From assembly GCA_937873455.1 (NCBI GenBank), contig CALMYG010000155.1, positions 1 through 44,970 on the forward strand: 44,970 nucleotides of DNA, in the 5' to 3' direction. A program made the position numbers and the translations under genes. The notes beneath the pieces are model-generated. The model saw only the letters and a program-made list of their open reading frames with translations, was not told the origin of the DNA and did not search any database. The stretch's first letter is position 1. The number at the start of each line of letters is the position of its first letter. Below are positions 16,504-25,000 of the stretch, one piece after another. The DNA comes from an uncultured Verrucomicrobiota bacterium (lineage in GTDB: Bacteria; Verrucomicrobiota; Kiritimatiellia; CAIVKH01).

Positions 16504-17543
16504 ACGAGCAGGCACGAACAAAAATCAAGGTTCCGCCCGCCCGCCCGGTCCGCCGGGCGCGGATAGCCGGCACCGGGGCCTTTGTTCCCGATCGCGTCTT
16601 GACCAATGCCGATCTGGAAAAGATGGTCGACACCACCGACCAGTGGATTCTCGATCGCACGGGCATTCGCGAGCGGCGGATCGCCGGACCGGACGAGCCG
16701 ACTTCGGTTCTGGCCGCCCGGGCTGCCCAGCGCGCCCTTGATGATGCCGGGTTGACCGCCGACACGGTGGACATGATCATTGTCGCCACCATCACCCCGG
16801 ACATGGGATTTCCCAACACCGCCTGTTTCGTGCAAGACGCCATCGGGGCCAAAAACGCCGTGTGTTATGACCTCGAAGCGGCTTGCTCCGGTTTTCTGTA
16901 CTCCCTGGAAGTGGCCAAGCAATTTGTCGCCACCGGCATGTACGACACCATTCTGGTGATCGGCGCGGAGAAAATATCCGCGATCACCGACTGGAAGGAC
17001 CGTTCCCTGTGCGTGTTGTTTGGCGATGCCGCCGGCGCCGCCGTGGTCCGGCCCTGCGATGATGCGGATGGGCTCGGGCTTATCCATTCGGTTCTGCGCT
17101 CCGACGGTTCGCTGGCCGATTTGCTCAAGCTCCCGGGCGGCGGAAGCCGGTTCCCGGCCACCGAGGAAACCCTGCGCCAGAACCTGCACACCATGAAGAT
17201 GGACGGACGGGAAGTATTCAAACACGCGGTGACCTGTATGATCAGCGCGGCCCGGCAGGTGCTGGAAGAAACCGGCGTCGGGGTCGAAGACCTGAGTCTG
17301 ATTATTCCCCATCAAGCCAATATGCGGATCATCAAGGCCATCGGCGACCGTCTCGGCGGCGAGCCGTCTCAATATTTTGTCAACCTGGAACGCTACGGCA
17401 ACACCTCCGCTGCGTCGGTTATTGTCGCGTTGGACGAAGCCGTTCGTTCCGGGCGGTTAAAACAAGGCGACTTGGTGCTGCTGGTCGCATTCGGCGGCGG
17501 GTTTGTCTGGGGCGCCAGTTTATTGGAATGGAGCAAGGCATGA
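16500..17543 (+). CDS. fabH: 3-oxoacyl-ACP synthase III
   Basis: The 347-residue ketoacyl synthase has the complete catalytic triad: Cys129 in LEAACSGF, His271 in IIPHQANMRII and Asn301 in RYGNTSAAS. FabH condenses acetyl-CoA (or a branched primer) with malonyl-ACP to start fatty acid synthesis. An N-terminal extension of about 20 basic and proline-rich residues precedes the usual start; an internal start is possible, but ATG 16500 overlaps plsX (ATGA), the pattern used across this operon. fabD follows with another overlap. Confidence 0.95.
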   Translation: MNEQARTKIKVPPARPVRRARIAGTGAFVPDRVLTNADLEKMVDTTDQWILDRTGIRERRIAGPDEPTSVLAARAAQRALDDAGLTADTVDMIIVATITPDMGFPNTACFVQDAIGAKNAVCYDLEAACSGFLYSLEVAKQFVATGMYDTILVIGAEKISAITDWKDRSLCVLFGDAAGAAVVRPCDDADGLGLIHSVLRSDGSLADLLKLPGGGSRFPATEETLRQNLHTMKMDGREVFKHAVTCMISAARQVLEETGVGVEDLSLIIPHQANMRIIKAIGDRLGGEPSQYFVNLERYGNTSAASVIVALDEAVRSGRLKQGDLVLLVAFGGGFVWGASLLEWSKA

Positions 17544-18460
17544 GTTCGATCGCCCTTTTGTTTCCCGGTCAAGGCGCCCAGCACGTAGGCATGGGCAAGG
17601 ATTTTGCGGAAAAAATCCCCGGGGCGCGCGCCCTGTATGATCACGCCTCCGCCGTGCTGGGTTATGACCTGGCCGCGCTGTCGTTTGAAGGACCGCTGGA
17701 AAAATTGACGATTTCCGCCCATGCCCAACCGGCGATATTTGTCGCCTCGGTGGCCGCCTATACCGCCTTGATGCAAAAACATCCCGGACTCCGGCCGGTC
17801 GCCATGGCGGGATTGAGTTCGGGCGAATGGACGGCGCTTCATCTTGCCGGGGTGCTCTCCTTCGAAGATACGCTCAAGGTGCTGGAGGCCCGGGGCCGTC
17901 TCATGCAGGAGGCGTGCGAGCAGTCGCCGGGGGCGATGATGAGCGTGATCGGCGCGGAGGAAGCGCAACTCCGCATGCTGTGCGAAGCCGGCGGGGCGGA
18001 AATGGCCAACCTGAATTCCCGGGAGCAAACCGTGCTCAGCGGAACCCGTGAATCGATCGACGCCGCGGAGGCCAAAGCCAAGGAACTGGGAATTCGCAAG
18101 GTCATCCGCCTCAATGTCGCCGGTGCGTTTCACTCCCGCCTGATGAAGCCGGCGGCGGACCGGTTTGCCGCGTTTCTTGAAGGGATGTCCTTTGCCGCTC
18201 CAAGCCTGCCGGTTTTGGCCAATGTGACCGGTGCGCCGCATGCCCACGACGGGGCATCGATTCGCGAAGCCATGGTCCGCCAGGTCCACCAATCGGTGCA
18301 CTGGTACCACGGAATCGAGTGGATGATGGAGCTGGGGGTCAAGCATTATCTCGAATGCGGGCCCGGAAAAGTTTTGAGCGGCCTTGCCAAGCGTATTGAC
18401 AAGGAAGCCCTAACGCATAGCATACAGGAACTTTCGGCGCTGGAGGCTTTGGCGCTGTAA
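17540..18460 (+). CDS. fabD: Malonyl-CoA:ACP transacylase
   Basis: The 306-residue enzyme starts LLFPGQGAQHVGMG, the FabD N-terminal motif. The nucleophile elbow reads AGLSSGEWTAL (S93), where most homologues have GHSxG: the residue before the serine is Leu rather than His. The catalytic His is present in NVAGAFHSRLM (about 197), and YHGIEWMMELGVKHYLECGPGKVL is the conserved C-terminus. It loads malonyl groups onto ACP. ATG 17540 overlaps the fabH stop; an upstream in-frame ATG at 17528 is less likely. The His-to-Leu change is probably lineage-specific; activity is still expected. Confidence 0.93.
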   Translation: MSSIALLFPGQGAQHVGMGKDFAEKIPGARALYDHASAVLGYDLAALSFEGPLEKLTISAHAQPAIFVASVAAYTALMQKHPGLRPVAMAGLSSGEWTALHLAGVLSFEDTLKVLEARGRLMQEACEQSPGAMMSVIGAEEAQLRMLCEAGGAEMANLNSREQTVLSGTRESIDAAEAKAKELGIRKVIRLNVAGAFHSRLMKPAADRFAAFLEGMSFAAPSLPVLANVTGAPHAHDGASIREAMVRQVHQSVHWYHGIEWMMELGVKHYLECGPGKVLSGLAKRIDKEALTHSIQELSALEALAL

Positions 18461-18465
18461 CCTAG

Positions 18466-18491
18466 CCGGCGGGGAGCCGGGACGTTTTTTT
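18466..18491 (+). other. GC hairpin followed by a seven-T run directly before fabG
   Basis: A 5-bp stem, CCGGC (18466-18470) and GCCGG (18476-18480), has a GGGGA loop. Four bases later a run of seven T abuts the fabG ATG at 18492. This resembles a weak intrinsic terminator or attenuator. The loop GGGGA may also be the only available Shine-Dalgarno, so folding could affect fabG translation. The stem is short, so confidence is limited. Confidence 0.35.
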
Positions 18492-19238
18492 ATGACCGAT
18501 CTACAGGGAAAAATAGCCATCGTTACGGGCGCCAGCGGCGGCATCGGCCAAGCCGTTGCCGTGGCCATGGCCGAGGCCGGGGCCGATGTCGCGATCTGCG
18601 GGCAAAACCAGGAGCGCCTGGCCGCAACCGCCGAGAAAGTCGCCGCCACCGGGCGCCGCGTGCAGTCCCATGCCCTGAACATCAGCCAGGCCGAATCCGT
18701 CCAGAAGATGGTCGAGGCGGTCCAACAGAGCTGGGGCCGCATCGACATCATGGTCAATAACGCCGGCATTACGCGCGACGGCCTGATCATCCGCATGTCC
18801 GAGCAGGATTGGGACGAAGTCATGGCCGTCAACCTCAAGAGCGTTTTCTTGTGTTCCCGCGCGGTGGCGCGGATCATGATGAAGCAACGCGCGGGCGCGA
18901 TCATCAACATTTCCTCGATTATCGGGTTGATCGGCAATCCCGGACAAGGCAATTATTCCGCTTCCAAGGGGGGGATCATTTCCTTCACCAAGTCGATCGC
19001 CCGGGAGCTCGCCTCCCGGAATATCCGGGCCAACGCCATCGCCCCGGGGTTCATCGCCACGGCGATGACCGAAAAGATTCCCGAAGATTTACAAAAGAAG
19101 ATGTTGGATTCCATACCGCTGGGGCGGTACGGTAAGCCGGAAGATGTGGCTGATCTCGCGGTGTTTCTGGCCGGAGACCGGTCGTCGTATATCACCGGAC
19201 AGGTCATCTCGATCTGCGGTGGAATGGTAATGCAGTAG
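18492..19238 (+). CDS. fabG: 3-oxoacyl-ACP reductase
   Basis: The 248-residue SDR enzyme has the NADPH-binding TGASGGIGQAV (residues 14-24), NNAGITRDGL, catalytic Ser in NISSIIGL (about 142), and the pair Y155-SAS-K159. The C-terminal GQVISICGGMVM is typical of FabG. It reduces 3-oxoacyl-ACP to 3-hydroxyacyl-ACP in each elongation round. It follows fabD after 31 bases containing a hairpin and T-run and precedes acpP by 32 bases. Confidence 0.95.
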   Translation: MTDLQGKIAIVTGASGGIGQAVAVAMAEAGADVAICGQNQERLAATAEKVAATGRRVQSHALNISQAESVQKMVEAVQQSWGRIDIMVNNAGITRDGLIIRMSEQDWDEVMAVNLKSVFLCSRAVARIMMKQRAGAIINISSIIGLIGNPGQGNYSASKGGIISFTKSIARELASRNIRANAIAPGFIATAMTEKIPEDLQKKMLDSIPLGRYGKPEDVADLAVFLAGDRSSYITGQVISICGGMVMQ

Positions 19239-19270
19239 CGAATTGATCAACAAGTATAAGGAGAACCGTC

Positions 19271-19510
19271 ATGGCACTGGAAGATAAAGTCAAAGAAATC
19301 ATCGTCGAACAGTTGGGCGTCAACGCCGAACAGGTCACCACCGAAGCTTCGTTCATCGAAGATCTCGGCGCCGACTCCCTCGATACCGTCGAGCTGGTCA
19401 TGGCGTTTGAAGAAGAATTCGGCGCGGAAATTCCCGATGAAGACGCGGAAAAGCTGACCACCGTCGGCGCCGTCGTCAGTTACCTCAAGGAAAAGGGATT
19501 CGGCGGTTAA
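19271..19510 (+). CDS. acpP: Acyl carrier protein
   Basis: A 79-residue acidic protein with the 4'-phosphopantetheine attachment motif [10 protein letters not shown] (Ser36) and the family's three-helix pattern, ending in [12 protein letters not shown]. It carries growing acyl chains for the fab enzymes encoded around it and supplies acyl-ACP for PlsX. A good ribosome binding site AAGGAGAA (19258-19265) precedes the ATG, consistent with high expression. Confidence 0.97.
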   Translation: MALEDKVKEIIVEQLGVNAEQVTTEASFIEDLGADSLDTVELVMAFEEEFGAEIPDEDAEKLTTVGAVVSYLKEKGFGG

Positions 19511-19546
19511 GCGCCGCAATCCGTTTTATTCCTTCCTGGGCCAAGG

Positions 19547-19574
19547 GGCCGGGCCGGCGAGCCGCCGCCCGGCC
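19547..19574. other. Strong GC hairpin between acpP and fabF
   Basis: An 8-bp perfect outer stem (GGCCGGGC 19547-19554, GCCCGGCC 19567-19574) encloses a second CGGC/GCCG stem (19555-19558 and 19561-19564). The result is a stem of about 12 bp with a small bulge. No U-run follows, so it is not a standard intrinsic terminator. It may protect the acpP transcript's 3' end or set the acpP/fabF ratio by processing or partial termination. Confidence 0.5.
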
Positions 19575-19591
19575 GCCTCCTCGGAGTCTTC

Positions 19592-20836
19592 ATGAGCAAG
19601 CGGCGTGTTGTCGTCACCGGAATGGGTGTCTTGTCGCCCTTGGGATGCGATCTCAATACATTTTGGGATCGTCTGACCCGGGGTGAGTCGGGCATCCGTT
19701 CGCTCACCTACTTCGATACCTCGGCCTATACCTCCCGCATTGGCGGGGAATTGACGGGCTTCAACCCCGGCGACTTTATTTCCCCGAAGGAACAACGGCG
19801 CCAGGACCCCTTTACCCAATATGGCGTCGCTTCGGCCAAATTGGCGATAGGGGATTCCGGGTTGGACCTCAACACGGTGAATCTTGAGCGGGCCGGGGTG
19901 ATTTTCGCCTCGGGAATCGGCGGCCTTCAGATCCTCCAGGATCAGATGCGCACGTTGATCGCGAAGGGGCCGTCGCGCTTTTCCCCGTTCATGATTCCGC
20001 AGATGATCACCAACATTGTGGCTGGGCAGATCGCCATTGATCATCAATTCCGCGGTCCCAATTTCTGCATCACCTCCGCCTGTGCGTCGGCCACCCACTC
20101 CATCGGTGAGGGGTTGCGGATCATCCAGCACGGCGAAGCCGATGTCATGATTGTCGGCGGCTCCGAAGCCAGTTTGTGCGAACTCGGTGTCGGCGGCTTC
20201 TGCGCGCTGCGGGCCTTGAGCACCCGGAACGACGAGCCCACCCGCGCCTCCCGTCCGTTTGATCGCGATCGCGATGGCTTCGTGATCGCCGAAGGCGCCG
20301 CCGCCCTGATCATTGAAGAACTGGAGCATGCCCGCAAGCGCGGCGCCCGGATGTATTGCGAACTCGCCGGTTACGGACGCACCTGCGACGCCTATCACAT
20401 TACCGCGCCCGATGAATTGGGCCGAGGCGCCGCGCGCGGTATGAAACTTGCCGTGGAAGATGCCGGGTTGAATCCGGAGCAGATCGACTACATCAACGCC
20501 CACGGCACCAGTACCGAACTGAACGACAAGTGCGAAACGATGGCCATCAAGGCCGCTTTGGGCGAAGACAACGCCCGTCGCCTCGCCATCAGCTCCAACA
20601 AATCCATGATTGGCCACACCCTCGGCGCCGCCGGCGGCATTGAATCGGTGGCGTGCGCCTTGACCATCAAGCACGGGGTTATTCCCCCCACCATCAACCT
20701 GGAAAATCCCGATCCCGCCTGCGATCTCGACTACGTGCCGAACGTCGCCCGGGAACAAAAGGTCCGGGCCTGTCTGAACAACTCACTCGGCTTTGGGGGG
20801 CATAACGCCACCCTCTGCTTCAAGGCCATGGACTAA
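19592..20836 (+). CDS. fabF: 3-oxoacyl-ACP synthase II
   Basis: The 414-residue elongating ketoacyl synthase has the Cys-His-His triad: C164 in TSACASATHS, H304 in INAHGTSTELND and H342 in MIGHTLGAAGG. It condenses acyl-ACP with malonyl-ACP. A GGAG at 19581-19584 lies 7 bases before the ATG. It closes the fab gene set here; enoyl reductase and dehydratase genes (fabI/K, fabZ/A) are not in the window and must lie elsewhere. Confidence 0.96.
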   Translation: MSKRRVVVTGMGVLSPLGCDLNTFWDRLTRGESGIRSLTYFDTSAYTSRIGGELTGFNPGDFISPKEQRRQDPFTQYGVASAKLAIGDSGLDLNTVNLERAGVIFASGIGGLQILQDQMRTLIAKGPSRFSPFMIPQMITNIVAGQIAIDHQFRGPNFCITSACASATHSIGEGLRIIQHGEADVMIVGGSEASLCELGVGGFCALRALSTRNDEPTRASRPFDRDRDGFVIAEGAAALIIEELEHARKRGARMYCELAGYGRTCDAYHITAPDELGRGAARGMKLAVEDAGLNPEQIDYINAHGTSTELNDKCETMAIKAALGEDNARRLAISSNKSMIGHTLGAAGGIESVACALTIKHGVIPPTINLENPDPACDLDYVPNVAREQKVRACLNNSLGFGGHNATLCFKAMD

Positions 20837-20881
20837 ATCGCGCCGCCGCGGCCCGCTTGCGCGGGTTCGAAAGGCAACCCG

Positions 20882-21949
20882 ATGACCGCCCCCTCCACCT
20901 TGACCACGGAAAAACGCCTCGAGCAGTTGGCGTCGATCCTTCCGCACAAACGGAAGATTTACATTCTGCCCCACGACTATCCCGACCCGGACGCCTTGGC
21001 TTCCGCCGCCGCCATGCATCTGTTGCTGGATAAAAAGTTCGGCATTCACAGCCAGATTGCCTTCAACGGCACGGTTTCGCGGGCGGAGAACAAGGAATTG
21101 TTGCGGCGGCTGCGGTACAAGTGGGTGCGCACCAGCACGATTGTTCCGCCGAGCCGTCCGGCCTGTTGCATTTTGGTGGATACCGCGCCGTGGTCAACCA
21201 ACATCACCATCCCCTCTTTTGCCCGGCCGATTGCCGTGGTGGATCACCACCGCCACGCCCGCGATCATGTCGTCAAGGATCTCTACACCGACATCCGGTC
21301 CGGAGCGGGCGCCACCACCACCATCATGCACGAATACCTCAAGGCCGCCGGCATCGTTCCCCCCCGCTGGCTTGCCGCGATTATGGCCTACGCCATCAGC
21401 TCGGAAACCCTGGACCTTTCCCGCGAATACGAAAAGGCCGATGTCGATGCCTATATCGATCTCGCCGCCCGGGCCGACCTCAAGATCGTCGGTAAAATCC
21501 GCCACGCCCCGCTGCCGCGCAGCTATTACGCCTTGCTCCAGGAGGCGCTGACCAATGCTCGCAAGTACGACAAGGTCGCCTGGAGCCACCTCTCCGGCAT
21601 TGAGCAGCCGGAAATTGTCGCCGAGGTCGCCGATCTGCTGTTACGCATGGATGGCATTCGCTGGTCGTTTTGCACCGCGAACGTCAATGATGGGCTTTTT
21701 GTCTCCCTGCGGAGCTGCCAACCCGGCGCGCGGTGCAGCCAGTTGTTGCGCGGAGTCATATCCCGCAAGGGTTCGTCCGGCGGACATGACAGCATGGCCG
21801 CGGGATTCATGGATCACAGCAGCCTGAGTGATGTCGAGCGGTCCGAGCGGCGGCAATCGATTGTCGCCTCCATCCTGGGCCGCATCTTCAAGAAAACACC
21901 GGTCGACTTCGAGCGCATCGAGCAATTGTCACTGCCGAAACGGAGCTGA
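20882..21949 (+). CDS. DHH family phosphoesterase (NrnA/RecJ-like)
   Basis: The 355-residue protein has the DHH phosphoesterase motifs: HDYPDPDALASA (H31, D35, D37), VDTAP (D100) and VVDHHRH (D121-H122-H123), then the DHHA1-type GSSGGHDSMAAG near residue 303. These coordinate two metal ions for hydrolysis of short oligonucleotides, pAp or cyclic dinucleotide products. The architecture fits the NrnA group better than RecJ, but substrate cannot be settled by eye. It begins 45 bases after fabF and may be co-transcribed with it. Confidence 0.85.
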   Translation: MTAPSTLTTEKRLEQLASILPHKRKIYILPHDYPDPDALASAAAMHLLLDKKFGIHSQIAFNGTVSRAENKELLRRLRYKWVRTSTIVPPSRPACCILVDTAPWSTNITIPSFARPIAVVDHHRHARDHVVKDLYTDIRSGAGATTTIMHEYLKAAGIVPPRWLAAIMAYAISSETLDLSREYEKADVDAYIDLAARADLKIVGKIRHAPLPRSYYALLQEALTNARKYDKVAWSHLSGIEQPEIVAEVADLLLRMDGIRWSFCTANVNDGLFVSLRSCQPGARCSQLLRGVISRKGSSGGHDSMAAGFMDHSSLSDVERSERRQSIVASILGRIFKKTPVDFERIEQLSLPKRS

Positions 21950-21962
21950 CGCCTCCATTTTG

Positions 21963-21992
21963 TTGTTAACGCTCCCTGAATTTTCGTGTATT
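21963..21992 (+). promoter_or_regulatory. Possible sigma70 promoter for the large secreted protein gene
   Basis: TTGTTA (21963-21968) and TGTATT (21987-21992) are separated by 18 bases in an AT-rich stretch between the DHH gene and the large secreted protein gene. Each hexamer matches four of six consensus bases. The leader to the ATG at 22053 would be about 54 bases. Weak evidence. Confidence 0.3.
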
Positions 21993-22052
21993 AAAACGCT
22001 TTAACGAGGGCGAGGTTTCGGATAGTAGCGGTCAAATCGAGTTGAGCTGAGG

Positions 22053-25000
22053 ATGAATAACGCACGGATCACAAGGGGGGTACTGGCGATCGGTCTCGGC
22101 ATGAGCGGGGGCGTTTTCGCCAACATCTTCGAGGGTTTTGACGCCAGCACCTCGCTTCCCGTCGGCTGGATCAATGGTGGGTCGGGTAATCAAGCGAACG
22201 CCTCTCACTATCAGAGTCCGCCTAACTGCCGTTCGCTGGCTGCCAATCAATTTCTTCAAACCCCGCTGATCGATTTTCCCACCAACCTGGCGTTTTATGT
22301 CGATTCCAGCAATGCCGGTGCCGGAAAAACCGCCACGGTGGATTACAGTGTTAATGGGGGACCTTGGACACTTCTGGCCTCGTTTGCGGTAAGCACGGCG
22401 GGAAACAACCGCAACTATCCCTTGACCAGTTCGCCGGATTTGTCGACCAACGCCAACGTGCGTTTCCGGTTCAACTCGACGTTCAGTACCTGGTACCTCG
22501 ATGATGTGGCGATCACCACGGCCGCCGCGATACCTTCCAATACGCCGCCGATTTTGACGCTGAATCCGCCAGGCGCCACGATTACGAACCTGGTGGGTGA
22601 ACCGTTGTCGGTTACCGTGCATGTAGCGGAATTGGATGGCGATTCGGTGGCGCTCTACGCGGTCCACCTTCCCGAAGGCGCATTGTTGGAGCCCGACCCG
22701 GCGATGGGTGTCGCACCGTTGTCGGCGGTGTTTTCGTGGATGCCCGGAAACACCGGGTTATTCAATGCGGTCTTCGCCGCCGGTGACAAGGACGGAACCA
22801 ATACGGTGTCGTTGCTGGTGCACGTCACGCTCCCCGAGCCGTTTTTACTTCTCGCCGAAAGTTTTGACGCGTCGACCGATCTGCCGCCGGGCTGGATCAA
22901 CGAGGGGTCGGGCCACAGCGCACTGGCCGCCCACTATCAGTCGCCGCCGTACTGCCGGTCGATGGCGGCCAATCAGGCGCTGATTTCCCCGGCCGTTGAT
23001 TATCCGACCAATCTCCAGTTTTATGCCGATGCCAGCGGGGGGGGTAGTGGCAAGGTGGCCCAGGTCGAGTATCAAGTCGCCGGTGGCGCCTGGGTATTGC
23101 TTCATCAGTTTGTGGTTACCAGCGTCGGGCGAACCGAGTCGGTGCGTTTGGATCTTTCGCCGGATTTGTCGGGAAGCACGCAGGTCCGCTTTCGCTTCTC
23201 ATCGACGTTTGCGACCTGGTATCTCGATGACGTCCGCATCACCGGCGGCCTGGAGCTGGAGGTTCCGCCGGTGCTGAAGTCGATTGGCCCGCGTATGGTG
23301 GCCATCGGGCAAACACTGTATGTCCCCGTGACGGCAACGGACATCGATGGCAACGACATTACCTTGTATGCCAGCAACCTGCCGCCCGGTGCGGTGTTCG
23401 ATGAGGTGACCCGGGCCGGGGTGGTATCCAATACGTTGATTTATACCCCGGATGTTTCGGACATCGGGATGGTCTACACCACCACGGTGGTGGCCGCGGA
23501 TATGCATGGCGTTGACGAGGAAAGCTTCACCATCTCGGTGTTTGATGTTGTGGTTGGCTTCGCCGAGGCCGGGGCCGTAGCGCGGGAGGATGACGGGATG
23601 TACCGGGTCCTGGTGGTGTTGTCCCGCGCGGCGGATGTGACGGTAGATCTTTCGGTGTCCGGAACGGCCACCGGCGGGCCGGAGGCGGATTTTATGCTCT
23701 CGACGAACCGGCTGGTTTTCACCTCGTCCGGCGAGGCGACCCAAGTCGTGGAGGGGGTGATTCGCGACGATCTGGACCGGGAGCCGCCTGAAACCGTGAT
23801 CATGACCTTGATGAACGCGGAAGGCGCGGAACCCGGGCCGATCTCTGTTTTTACTCTGACCATTCTGGATGATGACTCCTTGTATGAGGAGTTTTTCGAT
23901 GCCGATCCCGGTTGGGCAACCGAGGGGCTTTGGACCTTTGGCGTACCGTTGGGGGTAAGCGGGTCGTTTGGCGGGCGTGATCCCAGTTCCGGATTCACCG
24001 GCCCCTATGTCTATGGCTACAACCTCGCCGGGAATTATCCCGATAACATGAACGAGCCGCTGTATCTTACCGCGCCGGCCATTGATTGTCGCCGGTTCCG
24101 CAATGTCCGTCTGAATTTCCGCCGCTGGCTGGGCGTGGAGAGCGCCTACTTCGACCATGCGTTTATCCAGGTTTCTCGCGATCAAATGACCTGGGTGGAT
24201 GTCTGGCGCAATGGGTTTGAAACCATCCGGGATGCCGCGTGGACCAATGTGATTTATGATATTTCCGCCGTGGCCGACGGCGAGCCCGGGGTGTATATCC
24301 GCTGGGGGATGGGACCTTCCGATTATGTCGTCACGTTTGCCGGCTGGAATATCGATGATGTGATTCTGGAGGGCGATCAAATCACCAATGCCGTCTTCCG
24401 TTTTTCCGCGCCGACCTATTCGGTTCATGAAACATCGGCGGTGGCGGTGATCACCGTCATGCGCAGCGGGCGCGTCCAGATACCGGCGTCTATCGGCTAT
24501 GTCTCGGCCGATGGAACGGCCGTGGCAGGACTCGACTATCTGTCCGTTTCCGGAACGCTTCATTTCGCCGCCGGTGACGTGGAACAGACCTTTACCGTGC
24601 CGCTTCTCGATGATCCCGACGTGGAAGGTGACGAGACCATCCAGTTAACCTTGTTGCCCACGGAGACGGGAGAAGTAGGTTCGATCTCGCAGGCCACGCT
24701 CCTGCTGTTGGATGATGAGGCGCCCGGGGCGACGGTGCCATTTTTTGAAGGTTTTGAGGCGCCCGGACCGGATGCCGCCTGGCAGTTTCATTCGACCGAT
24801 GCCGGACGCATCCGGTTTATGGACGCGGGGCTCATTCCGTACGCAGGCGCCGGGAGCCTGTTCATGGATGTCAGCGACTACAATCTGTTTGGTCTGAACG
24901 AGGCGGTGCTGACGGTGGATTTGCGCGGGCACACCAACCTCATGGTGAATTTCTGGGAGTACAACCTGGACGATCAGTACCACCCCATGCCCGCCCAATT

